This document shows positions 11,801-22,990 of a stretch of DNA of 64,000 bases, in pieces. The notes beneath the pieces were generated by a model. The model saw nothing but the letters and a program-made list of their open reading frames with translations, was not told the origin of the DNA and did no database searches. The stretch's first letter is position 1. Every line of letters begins with the position of its first letter. The translations under genes were made by a program, and so were the position numbers. Origin of the DNA: Xestospongia muta (Eukaryota > Porifera > Demospongiae > Haplosclerida > Petrosiidae); assembly GCA_963693285.1 (NCBI GenBank), contig OY848917.1:18829745-18893744 (forward strand). The letters run 5' to 3'.

Positions 11801-12025
11801 GAATAACTTTCCTGCTACTTCCTTGAGACAAGTCTTTAGAGTACCATCCAAACGAGAGTAATTTTTCTGAAGAACTTGTTTTAGTACCTTCTGTATATCT
11901 TCCACTCCATATTCACGATCACTTTCACGAGTAATCTCATGTTGAGACACAGACATTGTTATAGTTTCAACTAAAGTTGATACTAGGGCTGGAACAGATC
12001 CACCATAACCATATCCAGATGTCCC
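8848..12025 (-). CDS. Ankyrin-repeat protein with C-terminal six-bladed NHL propeller
   Basis: Four exons read continuously on the minus strand: 12025-10105, 10049-9966, 9917-9879 and 9821-8848, joined in phase with GT-AG junctions. The first in-frame ATG is at 11956; an acceptor at 12026-12027 leaves room for an upstream exon. The N-terminal 400 residues are helical, charged and unrecognised. Four ankyrin repeats follow, with recognisable GSTALMIASEKNEHVIAQYL and GKTALIIACENKHLEMVKLL cores. After a short Ser/Asp-rich linker spread over the two small exons, the last exon gives six NHL repeats (for example PVGIGVHPISGQIYVCDAEN). Total is about 1,000 residues. NHL propellers of TRIM-NHL proteins bind RNA or proteins, and ankyrin repeats bind proteins. 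No RING or B-box is seen. A cytoplasmic scaffold or sensor role is an inference. Confidence 0.8.
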
Positions 12026-12119
12026 TTTAATAAAAATAATTATCCGGTTCTTGAGGAAGTAGTTAATTGTAAACACGCCCCTTATAATTATTAATTATTT
12101 ATTAATAACAGGTAAGTTT

Positions 12120-12565
12120 TGTTCAGAACAACTACCATGTCTATATTCTCTGGCTTTAAACTTGCCCTTTTATTATTTATACTCAAGCCACTAGTTGAAA
12201 ATATCCTCTCTAAGGGTACTGAAGTAGCTGGTTTAATTTCCACCATTTGAGTGGATCAGTGTTAGGATCAGTTGCTGGTTCTTTAATGAAAACATCCATT
12301 TCATCATGTGGACTTCTGGTGTCACTGCTCCTTCCAAAAGTGTCATCTAAAAGATACTCAATAGCACTCTCTGTTTTAGGTTTCTTAGTGGTAGGTTCTT
12401 CAAGTTCATTATCACTTTCATGAGTTTCATCTTTATCTACTTGTGTTGCCTCAGCTAACTTCTCCAGTTTACCATACGTTAGAGTACATTGGTCATTCCT
12501 TAGAAATTTCAAATGGTGATACCTGGGGTCTATAGCTGATGCTAATGCTAATGCTGGAATGATTA
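12120..12565 (-). pseudogene. hAT (ZBED-like) transposase C-terminal relic
   Basis: Minus-strand translation begins with ALALASAIDPRYHHLKFLRN and continues through an acidic linker into DPLKWWKLNQLLQYP. After a frameshift come PATSVPLERIFSTSG and INNKR. The DPR, PLxWW and PATSVPxERxFS blocks in this order mark the C-terminal half of ZBED/hobo-type hAT transposases, the last one belonging to the dimerisation region. No catalytic N-terminal part is present. The relic lies just upstream of the ANK-NHL gene and may have separated it from earlier exons. Confidence 0.65.
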
Positions 12566-15059
12566 CTAGACAAAGATTAAATCATAAATTAAGCCCACAC
12601 AAATTTCTAATATCTAACTCTAGTTTAATTAATTTAGTAATTTCTAATATACAACACACATATCTAGGAAGACTAGCTCTTCAGATTATTACCACTAGAT
12701 AAATAAAAGCACTAAAGTGCACACCATCACTGCAGTTCCTGTAGTAATTAATGTTATTTTGTCTGCAATTGTCATGCTGTCACTGCATGAGAACACACTA
12801 ATAAATATTTACAATAAAATATGCAACAAAATTGTATGAAGACTTCTTTACCATACGCAATCGATGCAGGTAGCATATAAATGAAGATAAAACTATAAGC
12901 ATGGGAAGTACCAGATTGACCATAATGGGCGTGGCAGTGACGGCGCAGTCAAGTGGCAGTTTTGTAAGACTCCGCTTCTTTGCTAACTTGTTTATTTTGT
13001 AGACTTAGTGTAACTTTTCTAACACTCGGTAGTTTTACGACAGCAACAGCTCATTCTAGATATATCTACTTACCGCTACAACTGCTGGCAAATAAGACCT
13101 TCAAGTAATTAAAATTGTTGATTTGCGCCTATTCCGTCTTGTCTGTTCTTTCTTGATATTACTATTAGTGATTGATTAATAATAATTTTAACTTATATCA
13201 ATTTAAAATAGCTTATACACACAAGGCATTAAAAATGTATCAGTTAAAAAATACACAAAGCACTGGAAGTAAAATTATGTATACAGGATAGCCTACGAAG
13301 CCGAGGACGTCAATTCCTTTCTTCATTTTCAATCAAACGGGGTTATACGGAGTTGGACAACTGTGCCGTTAATTGGAATTTTGAAATTCGCGAAGGCGGC
13401 AGAAGAAATAAGAAATGGATGTCTGTATATAGCTACTTTTTTAATAAATATGTGCACAAAAGTTTCCAAATTTCTGTTGTACAAACATAGTTCCCACACT
13501 ACCAATCAAACTATACAATTATTCAAACAAAAGTTTGTAGAGACATAAATATTGATATCATATATTAGATAATTTAACTTCTTACAGGTTCATTGACTCC
13601 ACTGTTTACTTCAAAGACATTCGTCTGGCCCTCCCACAAAATCATTCATAGTTTTAAAGCATTGAACTCTGATGTTTTGCATACCAACTGTTAGTGAACC
13701 AATCATATTATAAATTTATACTTAAAGAACTATACTGTAGGCAACAGAAACCTTAATATTATGAAATGAAGGGAATGTAGTAGTCACAGCACAAGCACCT
13801 CAAACAAAATCAGAGTAATAATTGGTATTAGACTATGGTACAATTATGTATTGCATCAATACGTTTGGTGCTTTCTCTTCTCAATCAGACACACAACACA
13901 AGTATTTGTTCAACTTGATCTCAATTCATTCATATTTTAAACTTGTAGATACTGTTGCATGCGACATAAAATTTTTGCTCTTCTGTCAATCATGGTGCAA
14001 TTAATGATTATATATACCCTTGAAGATTTTCACATAATACTGCTATTTCTATTCTGGTGTTGTTTGAGATACAGGAGAACACACAACTGTGAATTTCAAG
14101 AGTACTTTAAATTAAACCTCCTAAACAAATTGATTACATAATAAAGCATGCATGGATGACCATTAAGAACTACTTCTTGCATGAAAATTAACTTTCATAA
14201 AAACAATAATTATAAACTATGAAAGATAATATCTTTAATAACATTTGTTGCTTGGTTCACATGTTTATCAAGAAAGATGTTTGCTTTGAATGGAAATCCA
14301 CAAAAGAAAAACAGATCTTCTGAAATAAAGAGAGAAAGATCTAGAGAAAGAGAGAGGAATACATAATTAAACAACAAACAAATCATAATTTTCTAAAGCG
14401 ATAAAGTTGATAATGTTTACATTGGTCACTCTGCATGTTATAATATAAGCTTAACTGGCATAGTACACGCCTTCATATGCTACGTACAACATGTGAACAT
14501 AGTAGATATTAATAACTATAGCCTGTATTAGTATCAGACTATCAGTATCATCACCTCACACTCATTAGTCTGAATATTGATACCTTGATATGTACATTAA
14601 AATTTAATGAATGGTAAACTGTACTATATAACTATATATAGAGTATTCCAAAATCCATAAACATGTGTGAACATCATATCTCTATTATGTAATTATTAAG
14701 GATATGTAATCCTAATAATTAATGCTAACATAATTCACCCCACCTACCCGCTAATTTACTTAACACAAATAGATGGCGAAGACATTCTAATTGGATAAAT
14801 AAATAATACAGAAGACATTACTTTAAAAAGTACCACATAAGGTTATATAATATTTGAAGGTAAATCAATAGTTTGATTATGTCAATGGTATTAAATTCAT
14901 CACTCTCATCCTTCGATGATAACAATATTACTTCATGTAATGTACTTGGAATAGTTTAACGTTATACACCTATCATATTTAACATATGAGATTATCTGAT
15001 ATCATGATATTCCCAAACCAGGTACAGATAGAACTAATCAATTGTTTGTCAACTTTGTG
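12566..15059. other. Non-coding stretch, no confident gene
   Basis: No recognised protein or RNA gene. A possible two-exon membrane-peptide reading on the minus strand near 12715-12935 is listed among the findings. The short plus-strand open frames at 13363-14141 have no recognisable features and are ordinary for such AT-rich DNA. A purine-rich patch of GAGA units lies at about 14325-14360. Confidence 0.4.
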
Positions 15060-15194
15060 CTTAGCTATTAATATAAATCTTTGATGGATAATGTATGTGA
15101 CCATACCCATTACAACATTGGTTAGTGTAAAGTATAATTAATTAAGTTTAATTAAAATTAATTGTTTACAATCAATTAAATGCTATTTTTACAG

Positions 15195-15322
15195 ACGTTA
15201 TTTTACTATTTTATCCACAAAATAAGGATGATGAAGTACATGTCACAGCTAATGATATTACACAGAACCACCATGAAGATAACCAAGGTGGTACAGGTAA
15301 AATGTTTGAAGTTACATCATAA
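15195..15322 (+). pseudogene. Small acidic exon, tandem family copy B (diverged)
   Basis: After an acceptor (ctatttttacag ending at 15194) the frame enters with two bases of a split codon, as in copies A and C. It includes DDEVHVTANDITQNHHED then NQGGTG. This aligns with the HVHVVINNNRQNQDEENQG part of copy C. The EVG-D-P tail is missing, and the frame ends at a TAA about 8 codons after NQGGTG unless a GTAAAA donor there is used. Downstream non-coding sequence matches 18405 onwards. Confidence 0.4.
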
Positions 15323-16009
15323 ATACTCAAGAAACTAGCTTTCACATTAAGAAAATACATAATATAGATTTGCTATTCTTAATAAATATGAACAAAAATA
15401 ATAACTAAATCAGAAACAGGTCCATTGATTAAAACATATCACATATCAATTGCCGTTATATAATATCAACAGATCAACTTATTACTTAATTATTTATAAT
15501 TCCAAGCTCTGATATTGTCATGATTATACGATAGTATACCAAGAGAGGTAGACTAGAACATATGCTAAGATATCAAATAGGTAAGTAAACTATACTTCAT
15601 ATAAGATGATTTTAATATCAAAGATCTATATTATGTAATTACTAATGCTTTGAAGACAAGAAGTATACCAGAGTGAAGTAATTATCCAAATATGACCAGA
15701 AAAGTATAATGAAATTTGTGAAAGACAAACAAATTGATTATGAAAAAGAAAAAATCCTTTAGTTTTCATTTAGCTCAAGGTGAACTGAAAAGGGACATTT
15801 CAATATATACGAAGTCCTAACTTGACAAGACAATGTCATTATGCTTTGTATTTTTCTGATTATAAGTTAACTCTTTTAAAAAGCATTTAAAGAGATTATG
15901 AATAAATAATTATTTAAAAGTTAATGTTAAATTTCAAGAATTTATGGTTAAGGTTTTTGGCTATTACATAGTTGAATTCAATCTGTTAAGAAAAATCTGT
16001 AAATATCTG

Positions 16010-16102
16010 TATATGTATTCTAGTATGCATATACACCAGTATACTTATATGTACAGTAGCATACATGGATGTATACTAGTATGCATAATATATACCAGTA
16101 TA

Positions 16103-16139
<37 letters not shown>

Positions 16140-16200
16140 CCAGGATGTATGACATGTACATATACACTAGTATACATAGATGTACACCAGTATGCATAAC
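16010..16200. repeat. Minisatellite of CATACACCAGTAT-like units around a (TA)n tract
   Basis: Diverged units related to agtatgcataTACACCAGTA flank a pure (AT)n run at about 16106-16136. The tract gives spurious open frames on both strands. Confidence 0.7.
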
Positions 16201-16339
16201 ATGTGAATAACTATAATAATATTGTTGGGGATAGAACATGTGAATTAAACTAACTGTCAGCATGTTTTAATTAGGTCATTACTCCTCTTACTCCCTTAAT
16301 TAGAGAGATTTCTTTGTTGCCTGTTAGACGATGTCAAAT

Positions 16340-16395
16340 TTCTTTAGTTTTAAAGGCTGACTAGAGCATTCCTATGTATTAACCTCACTAACAAG
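16340..16395 (+). repeat. Donor-proximal block of the tandem family, partial copy
   Basis: A short segment ending with AFLCINLTNK-type coding and a gtgaat donor at 16396. It corresponds to the longer blocks ending at 17122, 19086 and 22843. Confidence 0.4.
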
Positions 16396-16904
16396 GTGAA
16401 TATACTTAAGACAACTTTGTTTTCAAAAACTGACAACAATGAATTACATGAGTTAGTTATATTATAGGTAGTTTCTATCTCTTATCACTCCCTTACAAAA
16501 ATTATGATCATTTTGCAATACAAATAAAACGTATGTAATAGTAAAGAGGTTGGTCAGAACAACTAAGCTAGAAAGTACATACTCCTGTTAAAACAGATGG
16601 CCAATGGCTCTTTTACTAGCTACCTGCCTAGAACAAATTACAACTGATTTGTTTGTAGTTAGCTAATGAGCTTTTATAGGGTATGTCAAACAAAATTGTT
16701 TGAATAAGTATTATTAGTAACATAGATGTATTAATGGGAACAACCACCTATATGATATACAAAACTAGAACAACTGGTGACTTAGTTTTACTGACTTTTC
16801 TATTACTCATTTGTCACCTGACTATGAATACTGTTTTGTTACTAGCATGGTTGTATAATTACATGTAGATTTTTATGACTTCTGATACCTAGACATAAAA
16901 ATTG

Positions 16905-17480
16905 GTTTCTGGTTTAGGAGGCTATGAAGTAATTATATATGATCAGTGAATAAAATTATTTATTAGCCTGAGCTTGCTCACGTGAATTCATTATACAAAC
17001 TATTAATAAATAATTCTAATAACATCGCCAGTGACGGTACATGTGAATACGTGTATAGCTCTCATCTACTACTATATTATAGACTACTTAAAGCATTCCT
17101 TTCTATTGAGTTCACTGACAAGGTGAGTATACTCATAATAACTTACTCCAATTTTGTCATATTATGTAAACAATGACTACCGATGTGTTCCTGTGGCTAC
17201 AATCTAGTAGATATTATATAATACTAAACTACACTAAAATTATGATAACTATGGTATAGAAATGAGATATATAACCACATCTATGTGATGTTAAAGAGGT
17301 TGGTAAGAACAATCAAGTGAGAAAGTACGAGTTTCAGTTAACAAAAATGGTGGCCATTCTAAGAAACCACACCCATTAATTATGAATAATTGTTTATCAA
17401 ACCACACCCATTAATTATGAAAGTTGTTTTAACAAACAAGTAGCTAGTTTGGCAGTTCTTGTATGGGATATCAAGTGTAA
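16905..17480 (+). repeat. Donor-proximal block of the tandem family, copy 2
   Basis: The block runs from tttctggtttaggaggctat through tagcctgagcttgctcacgtgaat to an exon-like end with reading AFLSIEFTDK and a gtgagtat donor at 17123. It then continues to cacacccattaattatgaa. It repeats at 18870-19450 and 22630-22990, about 2 kb and 5.7 kb downstream. The coding reading at the donor is kept in all copies, but its phase does not match the phase of the acidic terminal exon, so an intermediate exon or a 5' untranslated role is likely. Confidence 0.55.
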
Positions 17481-17489
17481 ATAAATTTA

Positions 17490-17782
17490 TTAAGTTTAGA
17501 TTACATTCATATTTCTATAACAAAGTACAATCTTATACTCATATTACAAAAATATGCCATACAAATAAGCCAAAGGGTATAATATTACCTTATGCAACAA
17601 TATTGTAAAAGTGTTTTATAAATTTTGTGTCAAGCTATTAATAATGCCTTACTAATACAGACATGTGACCACGCCCATTAAATTGTTATTATAACATGAC
17701 TTTAATAATAGTATATGATAATCCAACAATAATATTATTGTGCAGTAATGTATTGTTGTATATAATTTGTACTCCTTTACAG
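17490..17782 (+). repeat. Flanking block of tandem exon family, copy C
   Basis: Matches 1-373 and 21037-21466, including catatttctataacaaagtac, ataagccaaagggt, atgtgaccacgcccatta and ccaacaataatattattgtgca, ending in the acceptor tcctttacag. Confidence 0.65.
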
Positions 17783-18012
17783 ATCTCAATAATATGGATA
17801 TTCGTCCTTTTATTACACAACAAGAGATACACGTGCACGTCGTAATTAACAATAATAGACAAAACCAAGATGAAGAGAACCAAGGAAATATAGGAAGAGA
17901 CATACACAATGGTATCATTCCAAATAATATCATTTTAACTGAAGTAGACGCACAAGAAGAAGTTGGTCAAGACTGGCCAGAGCCAGTTCAATGTTTGAAT
18001 GAACAGATGTAA
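17783..18012 (+). CDS. Small acidic terminal exon, tandem family copy C
   Basis: An open frame of about 76 codons from the acceptor to TAA at 18010. It begins DLNNMDIRPFITQQEIHV and contains QNQDEENQGNIGRDIHN, then EVDAQEEVGQDWP and a short tail with VQCLN. It is the best-preserved relative of copy A: entry phase, length and stop position all agree. The composition is acidic and hydrophilic, with no signal peptide or membrane segment. No known domain is recognised. A complete gene cannot be assembled from the visible neighbouring blocks. Confidence 0.5.
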
Positions 18013-18701
18013 ATATTGGGCTCTTTGTTGGTGAATGCTTTAAACACTGTACTGAAAAAAATAATAAATTTTTCTATAATACTACATTACTTGAACTAAA
18101 CATAATATGTGAGTAGATCGTGGACATTTCTGTTGAACTTTTGTATGCTAAAAATACTTGAATTGAAACAATTCATGTGCAGTTTACTGTCATTAAACTT
18201 AATTTTTATTTACTTCAGATTAAGGTACTGGCATTTTCATACTTCTTATACACTTTAATCAACTTTAAAACATACTGAACAATTGTGAGTGTTATAAAAC
18301 ATATTCAATATTACAAATTTATACACAACTCTACTGTACACTTAAGACAATTAACTATTTGGTGTATTTTTGAGATCCTTGCTCGAATCTTGTACATAAA
18401 CAATTGTAAAATGCTTGAAGTTACATCATAACAACTCAAGAAACTAACTTTCATATTAAGAAAATGCATAACAAAGCTTTGCTGTGATTATTAAAATATG
18501 AACAAAAATAATAATTAAATTAGAGACGGGTCCATTAAAAGTACAAATTCTAGTTAAAACAGATGGCCAGTGGCTCTTTACAAGCTCCACCTCTAGATGA
18601 AATCACCACTAATTTGTTTATAGTTAGTTAGTGAGCTTTTATAGGGTGTGCCAAATAAAATTATGTTTTAATAAATGTTCTGAATAGCATAGATGTATTA
18701 A

Positions 18702-18703
<2 letters not shown>

Positions 18704-18745
<42 letters not shown>

Positions 18746-18756
18746 TATATAAACAA
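18704..18756. repeat. (GT)n/(TA)n microsatellite
   Basis: gtgtgtgt followed by a run of about 15 AT units and a short palindromic atatattatat tail. It lies in a tandem-family unit. Confidence 0.8.
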
Positions 18757-18869
18757 AATGTTTTGTTACTCTTGAGATCCCAGGACCAAAACAATGACAT
18801 TTGTAAATGATGTAAAGGTTTTTACAAGTCAAGAACCACATAACATTGATATATAATCAAATGAGGATG

Positions 18870-19450
18870 ATGGTTTAGGTGGTTATAAAGTATGTAAGAA
18901 CAGTAAATAATATTTGATTTAATAGCCTGTGAGTTTATTCATGTGAATCGATAACACAAACTATGAATAATAATAGGCTAATTATACTAGTACCACCGGT
19001 GACGGCACAAGTGAATATAGGTAGCTCTCATATATACTGTTCATAGACCGGCTAAAGCATTCCTTTGTACTGAGTTCATTGGCAAAGTGAGTATACTTAT
19101 AACAACTTACTCTAATTTGTTATAATACAAAGACAAGGACTATTGGTGAGTTGCTATAGCTACGTTAGTCAAGTAGATATTATATGGATACTAATCTATA
19201 ATCACTGACTCCCATAAACTAAAATTAAGATAGCTATTATATGAACAAGATATATAAGTACATAAATGTGATGGTAAAGAGGCTGGTAAGAACAACTAAA
19301 CAACTTTCATTCAAAAAAGATGGTGGCCATTTTAAAGAAACCACACCCATTAATTATGACTATTTGTTTTTACTATACAAGTAGTTAGTTTGTCAGTTTT
19401 TGTATAGGAACCAAGTGCAAATAAATTAAATATGTTTAACAAGTGTTGTC
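18870..19450 (+). repeat. Donor-proximal block of the tandem family, copy 3
   Basis: Corresponds to 16905-17480 with the same order of landmarks. The exon-like end reads AKAFLCTEFIGK before gtgagtat at 19087. Confidence 0.55.
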
Positions 19451-21036
19451 AGTAATATAGAGAGTACAAATACATTCATAGCACCTCATTTTATTATTCA
19501 GGAGATCCCAATACCAAAATATCCTAGTGAAAAATCCCAACGTGGATTTGTAAGATATTATTGTTATAACAACATTTGTAAATTATGTAAAGTTTTTAAC
19601 ATGTCAAGAATGACTACACTATATTTATACATCATCAAATGATTAAAATGAACTGATGTGGGATCACTGGGAAAACATAATCAAAGGTCACAAATGATCA
19701 TACTGCAATAAATTACAATCAGCAAAAAGGAAGCCATATATACACACCATAACCAATAATCTCATTACTTAATACGTATATATTAACAAACATTTAAAAA
19801 GCCATAGGTATTGATATAAGATAGTCCAACCTATGTAAGAGGCATCTAAGAACTTTGCTTTTTCCCATAAAAGCAAAATATCAGAGAGCTAACAACAAAT
19901 TCAACTTCTTGCCACCCACCTATAGATTACTACCCAGAATGTGAGTAGTGAAATCTCATTGGTCAACTGAAATTTAATCAATTGCTAGAACCTTCTCGCA
20001 CATTAGCAAAGAGAAGGGTCTGCCCAATAGTCTAACAAATACCTCATATTTCTCATTAACATCAAAGAAAATTATTCATAAATACACATAGTAAGATGAT
20101 TAGTAATATTGCTAGGGTCATTCCTCCCTGCCAGTGACTATTAGCCCATGCATCATAGGGTTATTATAATAATTAAATACTACATTTATTGAGATGACAT
20201 CATTAAGTTCTCTACATGTACTTATAATGATATTGTTCGTACTATTTTGTCTTTATAAAATATCCTTCATTCTCTTTTTGTGCTTTAATCCCCACATATT
20301 AGCTATTAAATGATAAGTAAATCATAATGATTATTACATATATTATTATTAATAACAGTAATAATATAACAAGAATATCATTATTGAAATTATAATAATG
20401 CAATAAATTCCCCTAAGATAGTGATGGTATTTTCATTGGTATTATCATTTAAGAGTTTGATAATATTGAATTAGTAGAAACACTGACAAAGAATACAATA
20501 ACAACTAAGCTAGTCATGTCAGGACATCATAGCTTCTGGTCATGTCCGATGTTGTAGCACTTGCTATGTAATTTTATATAATACATATGTTGCTATGTGT
20601 ATGAGGACAACCATCTATTTGATTTTACCTCTTACTTTTGCTAAGATAATAAACAGATTTAGTTACATTATACTTTAAATACATTGGTTGGCATACTATG
20701 CAATCCAGGCAAAGTAGTACAATAACAGACTGCACCACAATACTAAACAAGTAAATGACACATTGACAGTTGACCTTTTAATACTGACTACATTATATGC
20801 AAATAGCTTGCTATATTGTACTCTTCATTGTTACAAGAGTCCTATAACATTACCACATTTAAAACGATTAATCTTAGGTACAATCTTGTCTGTATAATAT
20901 ATTTTCCAGGACTGTCTTTACAAGTACTTGATGCATGGGAAATGTATAATGCTATATGTGTGGAGAGTGCGTACATAGATGTGTAAATTGACCCCATCTA
21001 TTAATTTACTTAATATACATGAATACACGAGTGCTA
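19451..21036. other. Non-coding stretch, no gene seen
   Basis: AT-rich DNA with no supported gene. No convincing exon or repeat beyond short simple-sequence tracts. Confidence 0.45.
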
Positions 21037-21504
21037 TGTCGTAGTAGATGAAAACATAGCAAAGAAGACAGATCACATCATTATAGTAAATAGCTCACAT
21101 TTTTCTACCAAACTACGAACAGAGTACATGTAGGGGAGTGTAAATATTTTGATTATGTTCATATGTCTACAACTAAGTATACTTTTATGCTTGTACATGA
21201 ATTACAAAAATAAGCTATATAAATAGGCCAAAGGGTGTGGCATTAGCTAGCAAATATGTATCTAGTTTCCTATTGTTACAATTATAAAGTATTTTAACAA
21301 AAACGTATCAATCTATTAACAATATCCTTGTAATATAGACATGTGACCACACTCATCACATTGTTTTATTATAATGTACATGACTTTAATAATAATATAT
21401 GATTGTCCAACAATAATATTATTGTGCATTAATGAATTATGGTATATATTTATACTGTTTTTACAGATCTAGATAATATGGATAGAGAGATCACATTATT
21501 GTAA
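21037..21504 (+). pseudogene. Tandem family copy D with truncated acidic exon
   Basis: The flanking block (21037-21466) is a close match to 1-373. The exon after the acceptor at 21466 keeps only DLDNMD before switching into sequence that matches the start of another unit (agagatcacatt...gtaagtaaat, then ttcgcatttttctaccaaactaggaataaagt). The frame then hits TAA at 21502. The copy is a recombination product rather than a slowly decayed exon. Confidence 0.6.
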
Positions 21505-22629
21505 GTAAATAATTCGCATTTTTCTACCAAACTAGGAATAAAGTAATTATAGGAGGGTCTTATGTTTAGATAACATTCATATTTCTATAACAAAGTACAA
21601 TCTTATACTCATATTACAAAATATGCCATACAAATAGGCCAGTGGCTATGACATTACCTTAAGCAACAATATATCTAGTAGACTATTGTTACAATTCTAA
21701 ACAAGAAGTGGGAGGAGCAATACTAATCTCTAAAATGGGAACAACCACTTATACAATGTACAAAACTAGAGACAACTAGTGACGTAGTTGTTACTAACAT
21801 TTATATTGTTCATTTGTCACTATACTATGATTTTTATAAATTCTCATACCCAGACATAAAAATTTCTTATCATAAGATTTCACGACAAAGTATAGATATA
21901 CTTTATACAGAACCACTAAATTAAAATTATAACTGTTTCTACAAATGCCAGGGAACCTAATGAATTATTTATAAATAATAAAACTAAACAATATGGATCA
22001 ATGACAAATACACGAATTTAACTGACTCTTAACATGAGTTCTATGATGTTGAGTATGACAAAGTGACATTTTTAGTATCTGAAACTGTGGCATTCGATTT
22101 CTTTCAAAGTGTTCTAATAAATATAGGAGTGGTATCAACATTATTACAGTGTCCCTAGACCCCACTTCAAACCTTCCTAAAAGCACAGCACTAATTGCAT
22201 CTTCTTTAACATCTAGTCATAGAATATGTGAATTTGATATAGTCTGTACACTTTAGGAAACACTTAGCTTTAATAGCTTATTGGCATATAAGAATTCCTT
22301 CACATTTTATTTATTTTTCACATAGAAAATAAGCATAGTCACAATTTATTAAATTTCAGTTGACCAATATATATACCAGGACCATGCTACCAAATCAAGT
22401 CTTTCTTACTAAACTTGTGAACTGGATTCAATAATAAATACTATCAATAAGTGACTATGAAATTTTGCAGAGTTGTCTTAAGATCATATATGTATATCAC
22501 TTAATTAATTGGAATAGGGTAAGCAAATACTACATATTAATAATGAAGTTCAACAAAAAGTGAGAGGACCAATACATTACAATATTTCAAGAATTTATGC
22601 ATATTTCAAAGTTTTAAGAGTTTAGGGTA

Positions 22630-22990
22630 AATGTTTCTGGTTTAGGAGGTTATAAAATATGAATAATCAGTTAAGAATAGTTAATGAGATTTGATTTCAT
22701 AGCCTATGACTTTGTTCATGTGAATTATGACACAAACTATGAATAAATAATTAGCTAATTATATTGCGGTAACGGAAGATGTGAATATAGCTAGATCTCA
22801 TATACCAGCTAACGCATTCTTATCTATTGAGTTCATTAACAAGGTGAGTATATTTATAGTGACTTACTCACATTTTATTAGAATATGAAAACAGTGACTA
22901 TTGATGAGTTGCTATAGCTACGTTCATCTACTAGATCTAATATGATTCTTATCTTTAATTACTTAAACTCACACACACTGAAGTTATGAT
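22630..22990 (+). repeat. Donor-proximal block of the tandem family, copy 4
   Basis: Same landmark order as copies 2 and 3 (tttctggtttaggaggttata, tagcctatgactttgttcatgtgaatt). It ends with the reading ANAFLSIEFINK and a gtgagtat donor at 22844. Confidence 0.55.

Noticed and set aside
15944..16263. Tyr/Ile-rich open frames on both strands near 16.0-16.3 kb
   Set aside because: Products of a minisatellite and an (AT)n run; no conserved features.
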